Part shown: piece after piece, positions 8,140-15,737 of the stretch
Layout of the letters: every line of letters starts with the position of its first letter
How positions within the stretch are numbered: position 1 is the first letter of the stretch
Source of the DNA: Streptomyces griseorubiginosus
GTDB lineage: Bacteria; Actinomycetota; Actinomycetes; Streptomycetales; Streptomycetaceae
Direction: 5' to 3'
Assembly (NCBI RefSeq): GCF_017614965.1
Contig: NZ_WVUG01000072.1
Coordinates: forward strand, 1-32,435
Length of the DNA: 32,435 nt
Notes under the pieces: model-generated
What the model was told of the DNA's origin: nothing
Database searches by the model: none
Seen by the model: the letters and a program-made list of their open reading frames with translations, nothing else
Position numbers and translations under genes: made by a program

Positions 8140-9202
8140 GGCGGGCGTTCCCCTTCTGCAGGGCCGTCTTCTTCGCGGCCGACTTCTTCAGCGCGGAGGC
8201 CACGCGCAGCGCGACGATCCGGTCGACCGAGATGGCGAGGATGAGCAGGACGCCGTTGATGGCGAGCACCCACACCGAGCTGACACCGAGAGCGGGCAGC
8301 ACGCTGTTGATGGAGGTCAGCAGCAGAGCGCCCAGCGCCGCCCCGTACACGCTGCCGGAGCCGCCGGTGAAGACGACACCACCGACCACGACCGCGCTGA
8401 CGACGGTGAGTTCGTAACCGGTGCCGGTCCCGGAGTCGACGTTGCCGAAGCGAGCCAGGTACATGGCGCCCGCGAGGCCGGCGAGCGCGCCGCAGAAGGT
8501 GTACGCGGCGAGGATCCGCTTGCGGACCGGGATACCGGCCAGCCGCGCGGCCTCCGGGTTGGAGCCGAGCGCGTACAGCTCCCGCCCGCTGCCGAAGTGC
8601 TTGAGGTAGTACGCCGTGGCCACCAGCACCGCCAGCGCGATCAGCGCCAGCCACGGCACCGCGGAGATGCCGCCGGAGCCGAAGTCCACGAAGCCGCCCG
8701 GCAGGTCGGCCGCCGTGATCTGGCGGGAGCCGACCCAGATGGAGTCGATGCCGCGGATGATGTAGAGCGTGCCCAGGGTGACGACGAGGGCCGGAACCTG
8801 GCCGAGACTGACGAGCAGACCGTTGAGCAGGCCGAAGCCGATGCCCAGCAGCACCGCCAGGACGACGGCGACGACCGCGTTCCCGCCGCCGTGGAGGTAG
8901 TCGCCGGCGGCGAAGGCGGCGATGCCGAGGGTGGAGCCGACGGACAGGTCGACGTTCCTCGTGATCACCACCAGGGACTGGCCGGTGGCGACCAGGACCA
9001 GGATGGTCGCGTTCAGCAGCAGGTCCTTGATGCCCTGTTCGGACAGGAAGTCGCTGTTGCCGATCTGGGTGACGACGATCATCACCAGGAAGACGACCAG
9101 GATGGCGAGTTCGCGCATCTTGAACACGCGGTCGACGAGCCGGGTGCCGCTGGACCTGGGCACCTCGGCGACGGGGGTTTCGCTGGGAGTGGTCACCGTC
9201 AT
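8132..9202 (-). CDS. rhaP: rhamnose ABC transporter permease (first)
   Basis: This is a 356-residue inner-membrane permease of the same family as its neighbour. A hydrophilic N-terminus of about 30 residues is followed by multiple membrane segments, the GQSLVVITRNVDLSVGSTLG motif, GSNPEAARLAGIPV (the EAA-like ATPase contact) and VSAVVVGGVVFTGGSGS. The C-terminus is Lys/Ala-rich (SALKKSAAKKTALQKG). The ATG at 9202 overlaps the rhaT stop as ATGA. The frame extended upstream to 9469 runs inside rhaT and is not used. The two permeases differ clearly in sequence, so they are not a recent duplication. The RhaP label follows gene order and is tentative. Confidence 0.9.
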   Translation of the reverse strand: MTVTTPSETPVAEVPRSSGTRLVDRVFKMRELAILVVFLVMIVVTQIGNSDFLSEQGIKDLLLNATILVLVATGQSLVVITRNVDLSVGSTLGIAAFAAGDYLHGGGNAVVAVVLAVLLGIGFGLLNGLLVSLGQVPALVVTLGTLYIIRGIDSIWVGSRQITAADLPGGFVDFGSGGISAVPWLALIALAVLVATAYYLKHFGSGRELYALGSNPEAARLAGIPVRKRILAAYTFCGALAGLAGAMYLARFGNVDSGTGTGYELTVVSAVVVGGVVFTGGSGSVYGAALGALLLTSINSVLPALGVSSVWVLAINGVLLILAISVDRIVALRVASALKKSAAKKTALQKGNARHA

Positions 9203-10716
9203 GCGGCGGCCCTCCCGGTGGCTGCGGCCATCACGGTTTCCTCGGTGGCTTCGGCGCGTGGGATCTCGGCGGCGAGGCGGCCCTCGTGCATCACGAGCAC
9301 GCGGTCGGCCATGCCGAGGATCTCGGGCAGGTCGGAGGAGATCATCAGGACGGCCACGCCGTCGGCGGCCAGCTCGCTGAGCAGCCGGTGCACCTCGGCC
9401 TTGGTGCCCACGTCGATGCCCCGGGTGGGCTCGTCGACGATCAGCACCTTCGGCCCGGTGGCGAGCCACTTGGCGAGGACGACCTTCTGCTGGTTGCCGC
9501 CGGACAGGGTGTTGACGGTGTCGGCGATCCGGGCGTACTTCACCTGGAGCTTGACCGCCCAGTCGAGGGAGCGGCTGCGCTCGGCGCCCCGGTCCATCAG
9601 GCCGGCCCTGACGGTCGTACGGAGGCCGGTGAGGCCGATGTTGCGCTCGATGGACATGTCCATCACCAGGCCCTGGGCCCGCCGGTCCTCAGGGACGAGG
9701 GCGAGGCCCGCGGCCATCGCGGTGGAGGGGGCGCCGTTGGTGAGCTTGCGCCCCTCGACCTCGACCTCGCCGGCGTCCCAGCGGTCGATGCCGAAGACGG
9801 CGCGCGCCACCTCCGTGCGACCGGCGCCGACGAGTCCGGCGAGACCGACGATCTCTCCGTGGCGCACCTCGAAGGAGATGTCGGTGAAGACGCCCTCCCG
9901 CGTCAACCGCCTTACGCTCAGGGCGACTTGACCGGGCTTGACGTCCTGCTTGGGGTAGAGCTCGTCGAGGTCGCGGCCGACCATGCGGCGCACCAGGTCG
10001 TCCTCGGTCATGCCCTCGATCGGCTCGCTGGAGATCCAGGCCCCGTCGCGCAGGGTGGTGACCCGCTGGCAGATCTCGAAGATCTCCTCCAGCCGGTGCG
10101 AGATGAACAGCACCGCGGCGCCCTGTTCGCGCAGGGTGCGCACGACACCGAAGAGCCGGGCGACCTCGCTTCCGGTGAGGGCGGCCGTCGGTTCGTCCAT
10201 GATCAGGACCCGGGCGTCGAAGGAGAGGGCCTTGGCGATCTCGACGATCTGCTGGTCGGCGATGGACAGGCCGCGCGCCGGGCGGTCGGGGTCGAGTTCG
10301 ACCCCGAGGCGCTGCATCAGCGCCAGGGTCGCCGCGTGCGTGGCCTTGTGGTCGATCCGGCCGAGGGCGCGCCGGGGCTGGCGGCCCATGAAGATGTTCT
10401 CGGCGATCGAAAGGTCGGGAAAGAGCGTGGGCTCCTGGTAGATCACGGCGATGCCGGCGTCGCGGGCGTCACCGGGGCCGTGGAAGACGACGGGCTCACC
10501 GTCGAGCAGTACCCGGCCGGCGTCCGGCCGGTGCACCCCGGCGAGGGTCTTGATCAGGGTGGACTTGCCCGCACCGTTCTCACCGGCGAGGGCGTGCACC
10601 TCGCCGGGGAACAGTTCCAGGGACACGTCCCGCAGGGCACGCACGGCGCCGAAGGACTTCGAGATGTCCTCGAGCGCCAGCACCGGGGCCGGACCCGTGT
10701 CGGACGGGTGGGTCAT
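9199..10716 (-). CDS. rhaT: rhamnose ABC transporter ATPase (two nucleotide-binding domains)
   Basis: This 505-residue ATPase powers the importer. The first domain has Walker A GENGAGKST (about 46-54), Q-loop region VIYQEPTLFPD, signature-like LSIADQQIVEIAKAL and Walker B VLIMDEPTAAL. The second domain has a degenerate Walker A (GLVGAGRTE), the normal signature LSGGNQQKVVLAKWL and Walker B VLIVDEPTRGID. This asymmetry is usual in sugar importers of the RbsA/RhaT/MglA type. It is the first gene of the leftward operon rhaT-P-Q-S-M-BNR. The promoter at 10771-10826 carries a RhaR-type operator at the expected start site. The name follows the rhizobial rhaSTPQ transporter and should not be confused with the E. 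coli RhaT symporter. Confidence 0.93.
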   Translation of the reverse strand: MTHPSDTGPAPVLALEDISKSFGAVRALRDVSLELFPGEVHALAGENGAGKSTLIKTLAGVHRPDAGRVLLDGEPVVFHGPGDARDAGIAVIYQEPTLFPDLSIAENIFMGRQPRRALGRIDHKATHAATLALMQRLGVELDPDRPARGLSIADQQIVEIAKALSFDARVLIMDEPTAALTGSEVARLFGVVRTLREQGAAVLFISHRLEEIFEICQRVTTLRDGAWISSEPIEGMTEDDLVRRMVGRDLDELYPKQDVKPGQVALSVRRLTREGVFTDISFEVRHGEIVGLAGLVGAGRTEVARAVFGIDRWDAGEVEVEGRKLTNGAPSTAMAAGLALVPEDRRAQGLVMDMSIERNIGLTGLRTTVRAGLMDRGAERSRSLDWAVKLQVKYARIADTVNTLSGGNQQKVVLAKWLATGPKVLIVDEPTRGIDVGTKAEVHRLLSELAADGVAVLMISSDLPEILGMADRVLVMHEGRLAAEIPRAEATEETVMAAATGRAAA

Positions 10717-10770
10717 GAGGGGCTCCTCGACGACGCCCCAGGTGACCTTCGGGAGGTCCTCACGGCGTCG

Positions 10771-10826
10771 TGAAAGGTTTCAACTTGGTTGCCGGGACGT
10801 TAGGCGCGGCGAGCTTGTCACGTCAA
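10771..10826 (-). promoter_or_regulatory. rhaT operon promoter with RhaR operator
   Basis: Reading leftward, TTGACG (10826-10821) and TAACGT (10802-10797) are separated by 18 bp and form a good housekeeping promoter. The palindrome TGAAACCTTTCA (10782-10771; arms TGAAA/TTTCA) follows where transcription would begin, about 55 bp before the rhaT start. This is the arrangement expected for LacI-type repression. Confidence 0.65.
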
Positions 10827-10837
10827 TGGGTGGGCCC

Positions 10838-10850
10838 CGAAAATATTTCG
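10838..10850. promoter_or_regulatory. AT-rich palindrome between rhaT and rhaI promoters
   Basis: CGAAAATATTTCG has perfect five-base arms (CGAAA/TTTCG) around ATA. It lies just upstream of the rhaT -35 box, between the two divergent promoters, and is unusually AT-rich for this DNA. It differs from the RhaR operators. It may bind an activator or global regulator; the protein is unknown. Confidence 0.35.
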
Positions 10851-10911
10851 AGAGTCCTTCGAGAGCCAAAGGTCACGGTCAGGCCACGGGCAACAGGGTG
10901 TGCGCGAACGC

Positions 10912-10959
10912 TTGACACCCTGCACAACCGGCCTAAGCTTCCCCTCCTGAATCGATTCA
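10912..10959 (+). promoter_or_regulatory. promoter and RhaR operator of first rhaI
   Basis: TTGACA (10912-10917) and TAAGCT (10934-10939) are 16 bp apart. The perfect palindrome TGAATCGATTCA (10948-10959) overlaps the expected start of transcription, 39 bp before the GTG start codon. It is the best match in the window to the TGAAnCGnTTCA consensus. Confidence 0.7.
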
Positions 10960-10998
10960 TACTGAAGCCTTCCGACCCGACGTCACAGGAGCCCTGAA

Positions 10999-12159
10999 GT
11001 GACCGAGCTCGCCGCGGTGAAGTCCGCGCTCAAGACCCAGGCAGTCGAGACACCGTCGTGGGCGTACGGGAACTCGGGGACCCGGTTCAAGGTGTTCGCC
11101 CAGCGGGGGGTTCCCCGTACACCGCAGGAGAAGCTGGCCGACGCCGCGCAGGTGCACGCGCACACCGGTGTCGCGCCAACGGTCGCCCTGCACATTCCGT
11201 GGGACAGGGTCGACGACTACGGCGCGCTGGCGAAGTACGCCGAGGACCACGGCCTGAGGCTGGGGGCGATCAACTCCAACACCTTCCAGGACGACGACTA
11301 CAAGCTCGGCAGCATCTGCCACCCCGACGCGGCCGTACGCCGCAAAGCCGTCGACCACCTGCTGGAATGCGTCGACATCATGGACGCCACCGGCTCCCGC
11401 GACCTCAAACTGTGGTTCGCCGACGGCACCAACTACCCCGGCCAGGACGACCTCCGCGCCCGCCAGGACCGCCTCGCGGAGGCTCTCGCCGAGGTCTACC
11501 AGCGGCTCGGCGAGAACCAGCGGATGCTGCTGGAGTACAAGTTCTTCGAACCCGCCTTCTACTCCACCGACGTCCCCGACTGGGGCACCGCCTACACCCA
11601 CTGCCTCAAGCTCGGCGAGAAGGCACAGGTCGTCGTGGACACCGGCCACCACGCACCCGGCACCAACATCGAGTTCATCGTCGCCACCCTCCTGCGCGAG
11701 AACAAACTCGGCGGCTTCGACTTCAACTCCCGCTTCTACGCCGACGACGACCTCATGGTCGGCGCCGCCGACCCCTTCCAGCTCTTCCGCATCATGTACG
11801 AAGTCATCCGAGGCGGCGGCTACACCCAAGACATCGCCTTCATGCTCGACCAGTGCCACAACATCGAAGCCAAGATCCCCGCCATCATCCGCTCCGTCAT
11901 GAACGTCCAGGAAGCCACCGCCAAGGCCCTCCTCGTCGACCGCGACGCCCTCGCCCAAGCCCAGCGCGACGGCGACGTCCTCACCGCCAACGCCGTCCTC
12001 ATGGACGCCTACAACACCGACGTACGACCCCTCCTCGCCGAACTCCGCGAGGACATCGGCCTCGACCCCGACCCGATCGCCGCCTACCACCGCTCCGGCT
12101 GGGCCGAGAAGATCGTCGAGGAGCGGGTCGGCGGGCAGCAGGCCGGGTGGGGAGCGTAG
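10999..12159 (+). CDS. rhaI: L-rhamnose isomerase, first copy
   Basis: RhaI converts L-rhamnose to L-rhamnulose in the cytoplasm. The 386-residue protein belongs to the Gram-positive RhaI class with a xylose-isomerase-like TIM barrel. Metal-site candidates include Glu179 (LLEYKFFEP), Asp214 and the adjacent TGHH (His217/His218), and the DQCHN segment near the end of the barrel. The start is GTG (ACAGGAG lies upstream). A second isomerase of equal length begins at 14522. Residues 88-366 are identical in the two, while the first 87 residues share only about 72% and the last 20 about 70%. It stands alone, divergent from rhaT. Whether both copies are expressed together is unknown, but both carry the same operator type. 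Confidence 0.93.
   Translation: MTELAAVKSALKTQAVETPSWAYGNSGTRFKVFAQRGVPRTPQEKLADAAQVHAHTGVAPTVALHIPWDRVDDYGALAKYAEDHGLRLGAINSNTFQDDDYKLGSICHPDAAVRRKAVDHLLECVDIMDATGSRDLKLWFADGTNYPGQDDLRARQDRLAEALAEVYQRLGENQRMLLEYKFFEPAFYSTDVPDWGTAYTHCLKLGEKAQVVVDTGHHAPGTNIEFIVATLLRENKLGGFDFNSRFYADDDLMVGAADPFQLFRIMYEVIRGGGYTQDIAFMLDQCHNIEAKIPAIIRSVMNVQEATAKALLVDRDALAQAQRDGDVLTANAVLMDAYNTDVRPLLAELREDIGLDPDPIAAYHRSGWAEKIVEERVGGQQAGWGA
11260..12098. repeat. 839-bp near-identical tract, copy A (in first rhaI)
   Basis: This tract matches 14783-15621 at a constant offset of 3523 with only three mismatches (11530, 11619, 12027 against 15053, 15142, 15550), all synonymous. Identity drops abruptly outside the borders even though both genes continue in register. 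Confidence 0.95.
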
Positions 12160-12190
12160 ATCACCGGTTCGGACCGCCGTCACCCTCTCC

Positions 12191-12208
12191 CGGGGCCGCT
12201 CAGCCCCG
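12191..12208. terminator. hairpin between rhaI and lysR, possible bidirectional terminator
   Basis: CGGGGC-CGCTCA-GCCCCG forms a six-pair GC stem at the convergent junction, overlapping the lysR stop codon. There is no U-tract on either side, which is common for streptomycete terminators, so the call is tentative. Confidence 0.4.
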
Positions 12209-13087
12209 CTGCTTGGTGACCGTTCCTTCGGCCGCCTCCTGGAGGGGCGCCACTGACGTGGCGACGCGGACCAGGGCCGCCGTGGCCGTCGAGCGGGAGT
12301 GCTGGGGCCAGGCGATGGAGAGGGTGGCCGGCGGGGCGTCCGGGAGTTCGCGGTAGGCCACGCCCGGCCGGGGGTAGCGGGTCGTGACCGACTCCGGGAG
12401 CAGCGTCACCAGATCGCCGAATTCGACGAGCGCGAGCAGTTGGGCCAGGTCTGTGACCGCGTACTGCTCCATGATCGCGTCCAGGTAGCGGCACAGGCCA
12501 CCCGAGTCGCCCGGTTCGACGCCCGGGAGGGCGAGATCGGCGAGGGTGAGGTCGTCGCGGTCCGCGAGCGGGTGGGTTGCCGGCAGCGCGGCGAGGCGGG
12601 GTTCGACGGTCACCGTCTCGGCGTCCAGGCCGGTGCGGTCGAAGGGTTCGTAGACGAGGGCCGCGTCCGCCTCGCCCGCACGCAGGAGCCGGGCCTGTTC
12701 GCCCCAGCCGGAGAGGCGGACCGTGACGGGCCGGGCCGCCGGCTCGGTGGCGTAGCGGGCCAGGATGGCATCCAACAGACCCGCCGCGCCGTCGGCCTTG
12801 ACGGTCAGGACGAGCTTGGGCTCCGGGTCGGCCGCGCGCTGGGCTCGCCGGCCGGCCGCCTGGAGGGCGTCCAGGGCGATCCGGGCCTCCGCCAGCAGGA
12901 CGGTGCCGGGCGGGGTGAGGGTGACGCTGTGGGTCGTACGCTCGAAAAGGGTGATGCCGAGGTCCGTCTCGAGTTTGCGGATGGCGCGGGAGAGGGGCGG
13001 GGCGGAGATGCCCAGCCGTTCGGCGGCGCGGGCGAAGTTCAGTTCCTCCGCGACCGCGACGAAATAGCGCAGTGACCGGGACTCCAT
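12200..13087 (-). CDS. LysR-family transcriptional regulator
   Basis: The 295-residue protein has a winged helix-turn-helix at about 1-60 (SLRYFVAVAEELNFARAAERLGISAPPLSRAIRKLE, typical LysR spacing) and a C-terminal two-lobe effector domain. The start at 13087 is fixed by AAGGAGGT eight bases upstream; the longer frame to 13276 enters the divergent gene's promoter region. It is divergent from an NmrA-type NAD(P)-binding gene with a 166-bp gap that holds an inverted repeat (13139-13162). This is the classic LysR/target arrangement, so the NmrA-type gene is the likely target. Nothing in it points to rhamnose, and it lies between the two rhaI copies as an apparent insertion. Confidence 0.9.
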   Translation of the reverse strand: MESRSLRYFVAVAEELNFARAAERLGISAPPLSRAIRKLETDLGITLFERTTHSVTLTPPGTVLLAEARIALDALQAAGRRAQRAADPEPKLVLTVKADGAAGLLDAILARYATEPAARPVTVRLSGWGEQARLLRAGEADAALVYEPFDRTGLDAETVTVEPRLAALPATHPLADRDDLTLADLALPGVEPGDSGGLCRYLDAIMEQYAVTDLAQLLALVEFGDLVTLLPESVTTRYPRPGVAYRELPDAPPATLSIAWPQHSRSTATAALVRVATSVAPLQEAAEGTVTKQRG

Positions 13088-13138
13088 GGCCGTGGACCTC
13101 CTTCGGTATGACCCGGAGGGTAACAAGCGGGACCCGGT

Positions 13139-13175
13139 CGATCCTTCCAAGGCGCAGGATCGCGGCGCAGGATCG
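13139..13175. promoter_or_regulatory. candidate LysR operator
   Basis: CGATCCT (13139-13145) and AGGATCG (13156-13162) form a seven-base inverted repeat with a ten-base spacer. A second AGGATCG follows at 13169-13175, giving a 13-bp direct repeat of GCGCAGGATCG. The position between divergent lysR and the NmrA-type gene fits a recognition plus activation site. Confidence 0.45.
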
Positions 13176-13253
13176 AGGTACGCGGTCCCCCGGTACCGCC
13201 GCAGGCGACGGGGCGTGAACCGCGCTTCCAGCGAACCGTTTTGGAGCTTCTGT

Positions 13254-14129
13254 ATGCTTGTCATCACCACGCCCACCGGTCAGATCGGCCGCCAGGTCGT
13301 CGACCGTGTCCTCGCAGCCGAGCAGCCGGTCCGTGTGATCGTGAGGGATCCCGGCCGGCTCGCCCCCGAGGTGCGGGAGCGGGTCGAGGTCGTCCAGGGC
13401 TCACACGCCGACCCCGATGTCCTCATGAAGGCCTTCACGGGCGCGGAGGCCGTGTTCTGGGTGATACCGCCGGATCCGCGCACGGAGAACCTCGAGCGCC
13501 AGTATCTGGACCCGACCCGGTCGGCGTGCGAGGCGATCGTCAGGCATGGCGTGGACCGTGTCGTGTGCGTGTCGACCATGGGTCAGGGCATCGAGAAGAA
13601 CGCGGGGCACCTGTCGGCGGCGCGGGCGGCCGAGGAACTGATCGCCGGCACGGCTGTGAAGTCCCGGGCGCTGCGGCCCCCGGCCTTCATGGAGAACCTG
13701 CTCCGTCAGCTCGACACGATCAAGAACCAGGGCACCTTCTTCCTGCCGAGCCGCCGGGACCGCACCCTGGCCCTGGTCGCCACCCGCGACATCGCCGAGC
13801 GAGGCGCCGAACTGCTGCTCGACGACACCTGGAGCGGACAGGGCGGCGTACCGGTGGTCAGCCCCGACTCCCTCACTCCCGACGGCATGGCGGAGGTCCT
13901 CGGCGACGTACTGGAGCTGCCGGTCCGCTACCAGCAGGTCCCGATCGACGCGTACAGGTCGATGATGCTGGAGCACGGGGCGAGCCGGGCCATGGCCCAG
14001 GGCGTGGCCGACATGGCCGTGGCCCAGAACGAGGGGGCCTACGACGCGGAGCACCGCACCGCACAGCCGAGCCCGACCGGTTTCCGCCAGTGGTGCGAGG
14101 AGGTGCTCAGGCCCGCCTTCCTGGCCTGA
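13254..14129 (+). CDS. NmrA-like NAD(P)-binding oxidoreductase
   Basis: The 291-residue protein starts with a Rossmann motif (VITTPTGQIGRQVVDRVL; T-x-T-G-x-I-G form) characteristic of atypical short-chain dehydrogenases of the NmrA/QOR2 group. The usual TYR-x-x-x-LYS pair is not evident. VFWVIPPDP and VVCVSTMGQG are family strands, and RPPAFMENLL near 141-150 is a common NmrA-group segment. It probably reduces a small carbonyl or quinone or senses the NADP state; the substrate is unknown. The ATG at 13254 has GGAG eight bases upstream, and the longer frame from 13086 crosses the lysR promoter. It is likely controlled by the divergent LysR protein. Confidence 0.85.
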   Translation: MLVITTPTGQIGRQVVDRVLAAEQPVRVIVRDPGRLAPEVRERVEVVQGSHADPDVLMKAFTGAEAVFWVIPPDPRTENLERQYLDPTRSACEAIVRHGVDRVVCVSTMGQGIEKNAGHLSAARAAEELIAGTAVKSRALRPPAFMENLLRQLDTIKNQGTFFLPSRRDRTLALVATRDIAERGAELLLDDTWSGQGGVPVVSPDSLTPDGMAEVLGDVLELPVRYQQVPIDAYRSMMLEHGASRAMAQGVADMAVAQNEGAYDAEHRTAQPSPTGFRQWCEEVLRPAFLA

Positions 14130-14144
14130 GCACCTCCGCCGCGG

Positions 14145-14294
14145 TCACTCGGGACCGGCGAACGGATGCCGTACGGCGGTGGGCGGCCAGGCGGGAGCGG
14201 TGTAGGGCCGCCGGAAGGTGGGGTGGCCCGAGCCGACCTCGAACGGCTGCTCGCCGCCCGGCAGTTGCATGTCGGCCCGGGTGCGGGCGGGCAG
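14145..14294 (-). pseudogene. C-terminal remnant of an alpha-L-rhamnosidase (GH78-like)
   Basis: Reading leftward from 14294, a short open stretch contains LPARTRADMQLPGG, then EVGSG and PTF, followed by a tail to a stop at 14145. The order VPANTRA...LPGG...EVGSG.HTF is the usual last beta-sandwich of streptomycete GH78 alpha-L-rhamnosidases, as I recall that family. Only about 50 codons remain and there is no catalytic domain or plausible start codon with a ribosome site. An intact-looking leftward promoter and RhaR-type operator lie 57-100 bp upstream. The best explanation is a large internal deletion that left the promoter and the 3' end. The homology rests on a short segment, so confidence is moderate. 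Confidence 0.55.
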
Positions 14295-14350
14295 TCCAGT
14301 CGACGGGGGGCCAGCAGTCCCCGTGCGGCGTCCCGGCCCGGAAGGGTGCG

Positions 14351-14395
14351 TGAATCGTTTCACGGAATGGTGAGCCCGTCGTGACACTCCGTCAA
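14351..14395 (-). promoter_or_regulatory. orphan leftward promoter with RhaR operator
   Basis: Reading leftward, TTGACG (14395-14390), an 18-bp spacer and CACCAT (14372-14367, a weak -10) are followed by TGAAACGATTCA (14362-14351), extended to a 16-bp palindrome with CG at both ends. The layout copies the rhaT and second rhaI promoters, but the only thing downstream is the rhamnosidase remnant. Confidence 0.55.
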
Positions 14396-14456
14396 GGGGT
14401 CCGACTGCTGATGATCCGGTTTTCGTAAACCTCACCTACGTGGTCGCGTCGACACC

Positions 14457-14501
14457 TTGACGGCGTCGCACTGCTGCGATTAGTTTCCCTGAAACGATTC
14501 A
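14457..14501 (+). promoter_or_regulatory. promoter and RhaR operator of second rhaI operon
   Basis: TTGACG (14457-14462) and TAGTTT (14481-14486) are 18 bp apart, and TGAAACGATTCA (14490-14501) sits at the expected transcription start, 20 bp before the ATG. The rest of the 392-bp gap between 14129 and 14522 holds the rhamnosidase remnant and its promoter. Confidence 0.7.
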
Positions 14502-14521
14502 AACAGTGTTCAGAGGTGGTC

Positions 14522-15682
14522 ATGCCAGACCCGTCCGCCGTGAAGACAGCACTCGCGGCACAGAAGATCGAGACCCCGTCGTGGGCCTACGGCAACTCCG
14601 GCACGCGCTTCAAGGTCTTCGCCCAGCCCGGCGTGCCGCGCGATCCCTGGGAGAAGCTGCGGGACGCGGCGAAGGTGCACGAGTTCACTGGCGTGGCGCC
14701 GACGGTCGCCCTGCACATTCCGTGGGACAAGGTCGACGACTACGGGAAGCTCGCGGCGTTCGCCCGGGAGCAGGGAGTGGCCCTGGGGGCGATCAACTCC
14801 AACACCTTCCAGGACGACGACTACAAGCTCGGCAGCATCTGCCACCCCGACGCGGCCGTACGCCGCAAAGCCGTCGACCACCTGCTGGAATGCGTCGACA
14901 TCATGGACGCCACCGGCTCCCGCGACCTCAAACTGTGGTTCGCCGACGGCACCAACTACCCCGGCCAGGACGACCTCCGCGCCCGCCAGGACCGCCTCGC
15001 GGAGGCTCTCGCCGAGGTCTACCAGCGGCTCGGCGAGAACCAGCGGATGCTGTTGGAGTACAAGTTCTTCGAACCCGCCTTCTACTCCACCGACGTCCCC
15101 GACTGGGGCACCGCCTACACCCACTGCCTCAAGCTCGGCGAAAAGGCACAGGTCGTCGTGGACACCGGCCACCACGCACCCGGCACCAACATCGAGTTCA
15201 TCGTCGCCACCCTCCTGCGCGAGAACAAACTCGGCGGCTTCGACTTCAACTCCCGCTTCTACGCCGACGACGACCTCATGGTCGGCGCCGCCGACCCCTT
15301 CCAGCTCTTCCGCATCATGTACGAAGTCATCCGAGGCGGCGGCTACACCCAAGACATCGCCTTCATGCTCGACCAGTGCCACAACATCGAAGCCAAGATC
15401 CCCGCCATCATCCGCTCCGTCATGAACGTCCAGGAAGCCACCGCCAAGGCCCTCCTCGTCGACCGCGACGCCCTCGCCCAAGCCCAGCGCGACGGCGACG
15501 TCCTCACCGCCAACGCCGTCCTCATGGACGCCTACAACACCGACGTACGCCCCCTCCTCGCCGAACTCCGCGAGGACATCGGCCTCGACCCCGACCCGAT
15601 CGCCGCCTACCACCGCTCCGGATGGCAGCAGCGCATCGCCGCCGAACGAGTCGGCGGCACCCAGGCCGGCTGGGGCGCCTGA
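14522..15682 (+). CDS. rhaI: L-rhamnose isomerase, second copy
   Basis: This second isomerase is also 386 residues and aligns without gaps to the first. It catalyses the same rhamnose to rhamnulose step. The ATG at 14522 (AGAGG five bases before) is preferred to the GTG at 14516. Glu179, Asp214 and the TGHH segment are present as in copy one because residues 88-366 are identical. The N-terminal 87 residues (MPDPSAVKTALAAQKIETPS...) and last 20 residues (GWQQRIAAERVGG...) differ. It is the first gene of the rhaI-rhaEW-rhaB operon, 55 bp before rhaEW, and is likely the ancestral operon copy. The high identity of the middle makes it possible that assembly or recombination joins the two genes. 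Confidence 0.93.
   Translation: MPDPSAVKTALAAQKIETPSWAYGNSGTRFKVFAQPGVPRDPWEKLRDAAKVHEFTGVAPTVALHIPWDKVDDYGKLAAFAREQGVALGAINSNTFQDDDYKLGSICHPDAAVRRKAVDHLLECVDIMDATGSRDLKLWFADGTNYPGQDDLRARQDRLAEALAEVYQRLGENQRMLLEYKFFEPAFYSTDVPDWGTAYTHCLKLGEKAQVVVDTGHHAPGTNIEFIVATLLRENKLGGFDFNSRFYADDDLMVGAADPFQLFRIMYEVIRGGGYTQDIAFMLDQCHNIEAKIPAIIRSVMNVQEATAKALLVDRDALAQAQRDGDVLTANAVLMDAYNTDVRPLLAELREDIGLDPDPIAAYHRSGWQQRIAAERVGGTQAGWGA
14783..15621. repeat. 839-bp near-identical tract, copy B (in second rhaI)
   Basis: This is the partner of 11260-12098, in direct orientation 3523 bp away. Recombination between the direct copies would delete or duplicate about 3.5 kb, carrying lysR, the NmrA-type gene and the rhamnosidase remnant. 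Confidence 0.95.
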
Positions 15683-15737
15683 CTCCCCCGCCTCTCGTTC
15701 TCCCACCGTTCCGACGAAGCAAGGAAGAGACCCGCTC

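Noticed and set aside
11058..12356. Arg/Pro-rich plus-strand frames over each rhaI (also 14506-15861)
   Set aside because: They are +1 shadows of the isomerases; both copies have them because of the shared tract.
14145..14435. Intact 96-residue small gene
   Set aside because: The upstream third is the operator and promoter read as codons; only the distal segment resembles a protein, so it is listed as a remnant.
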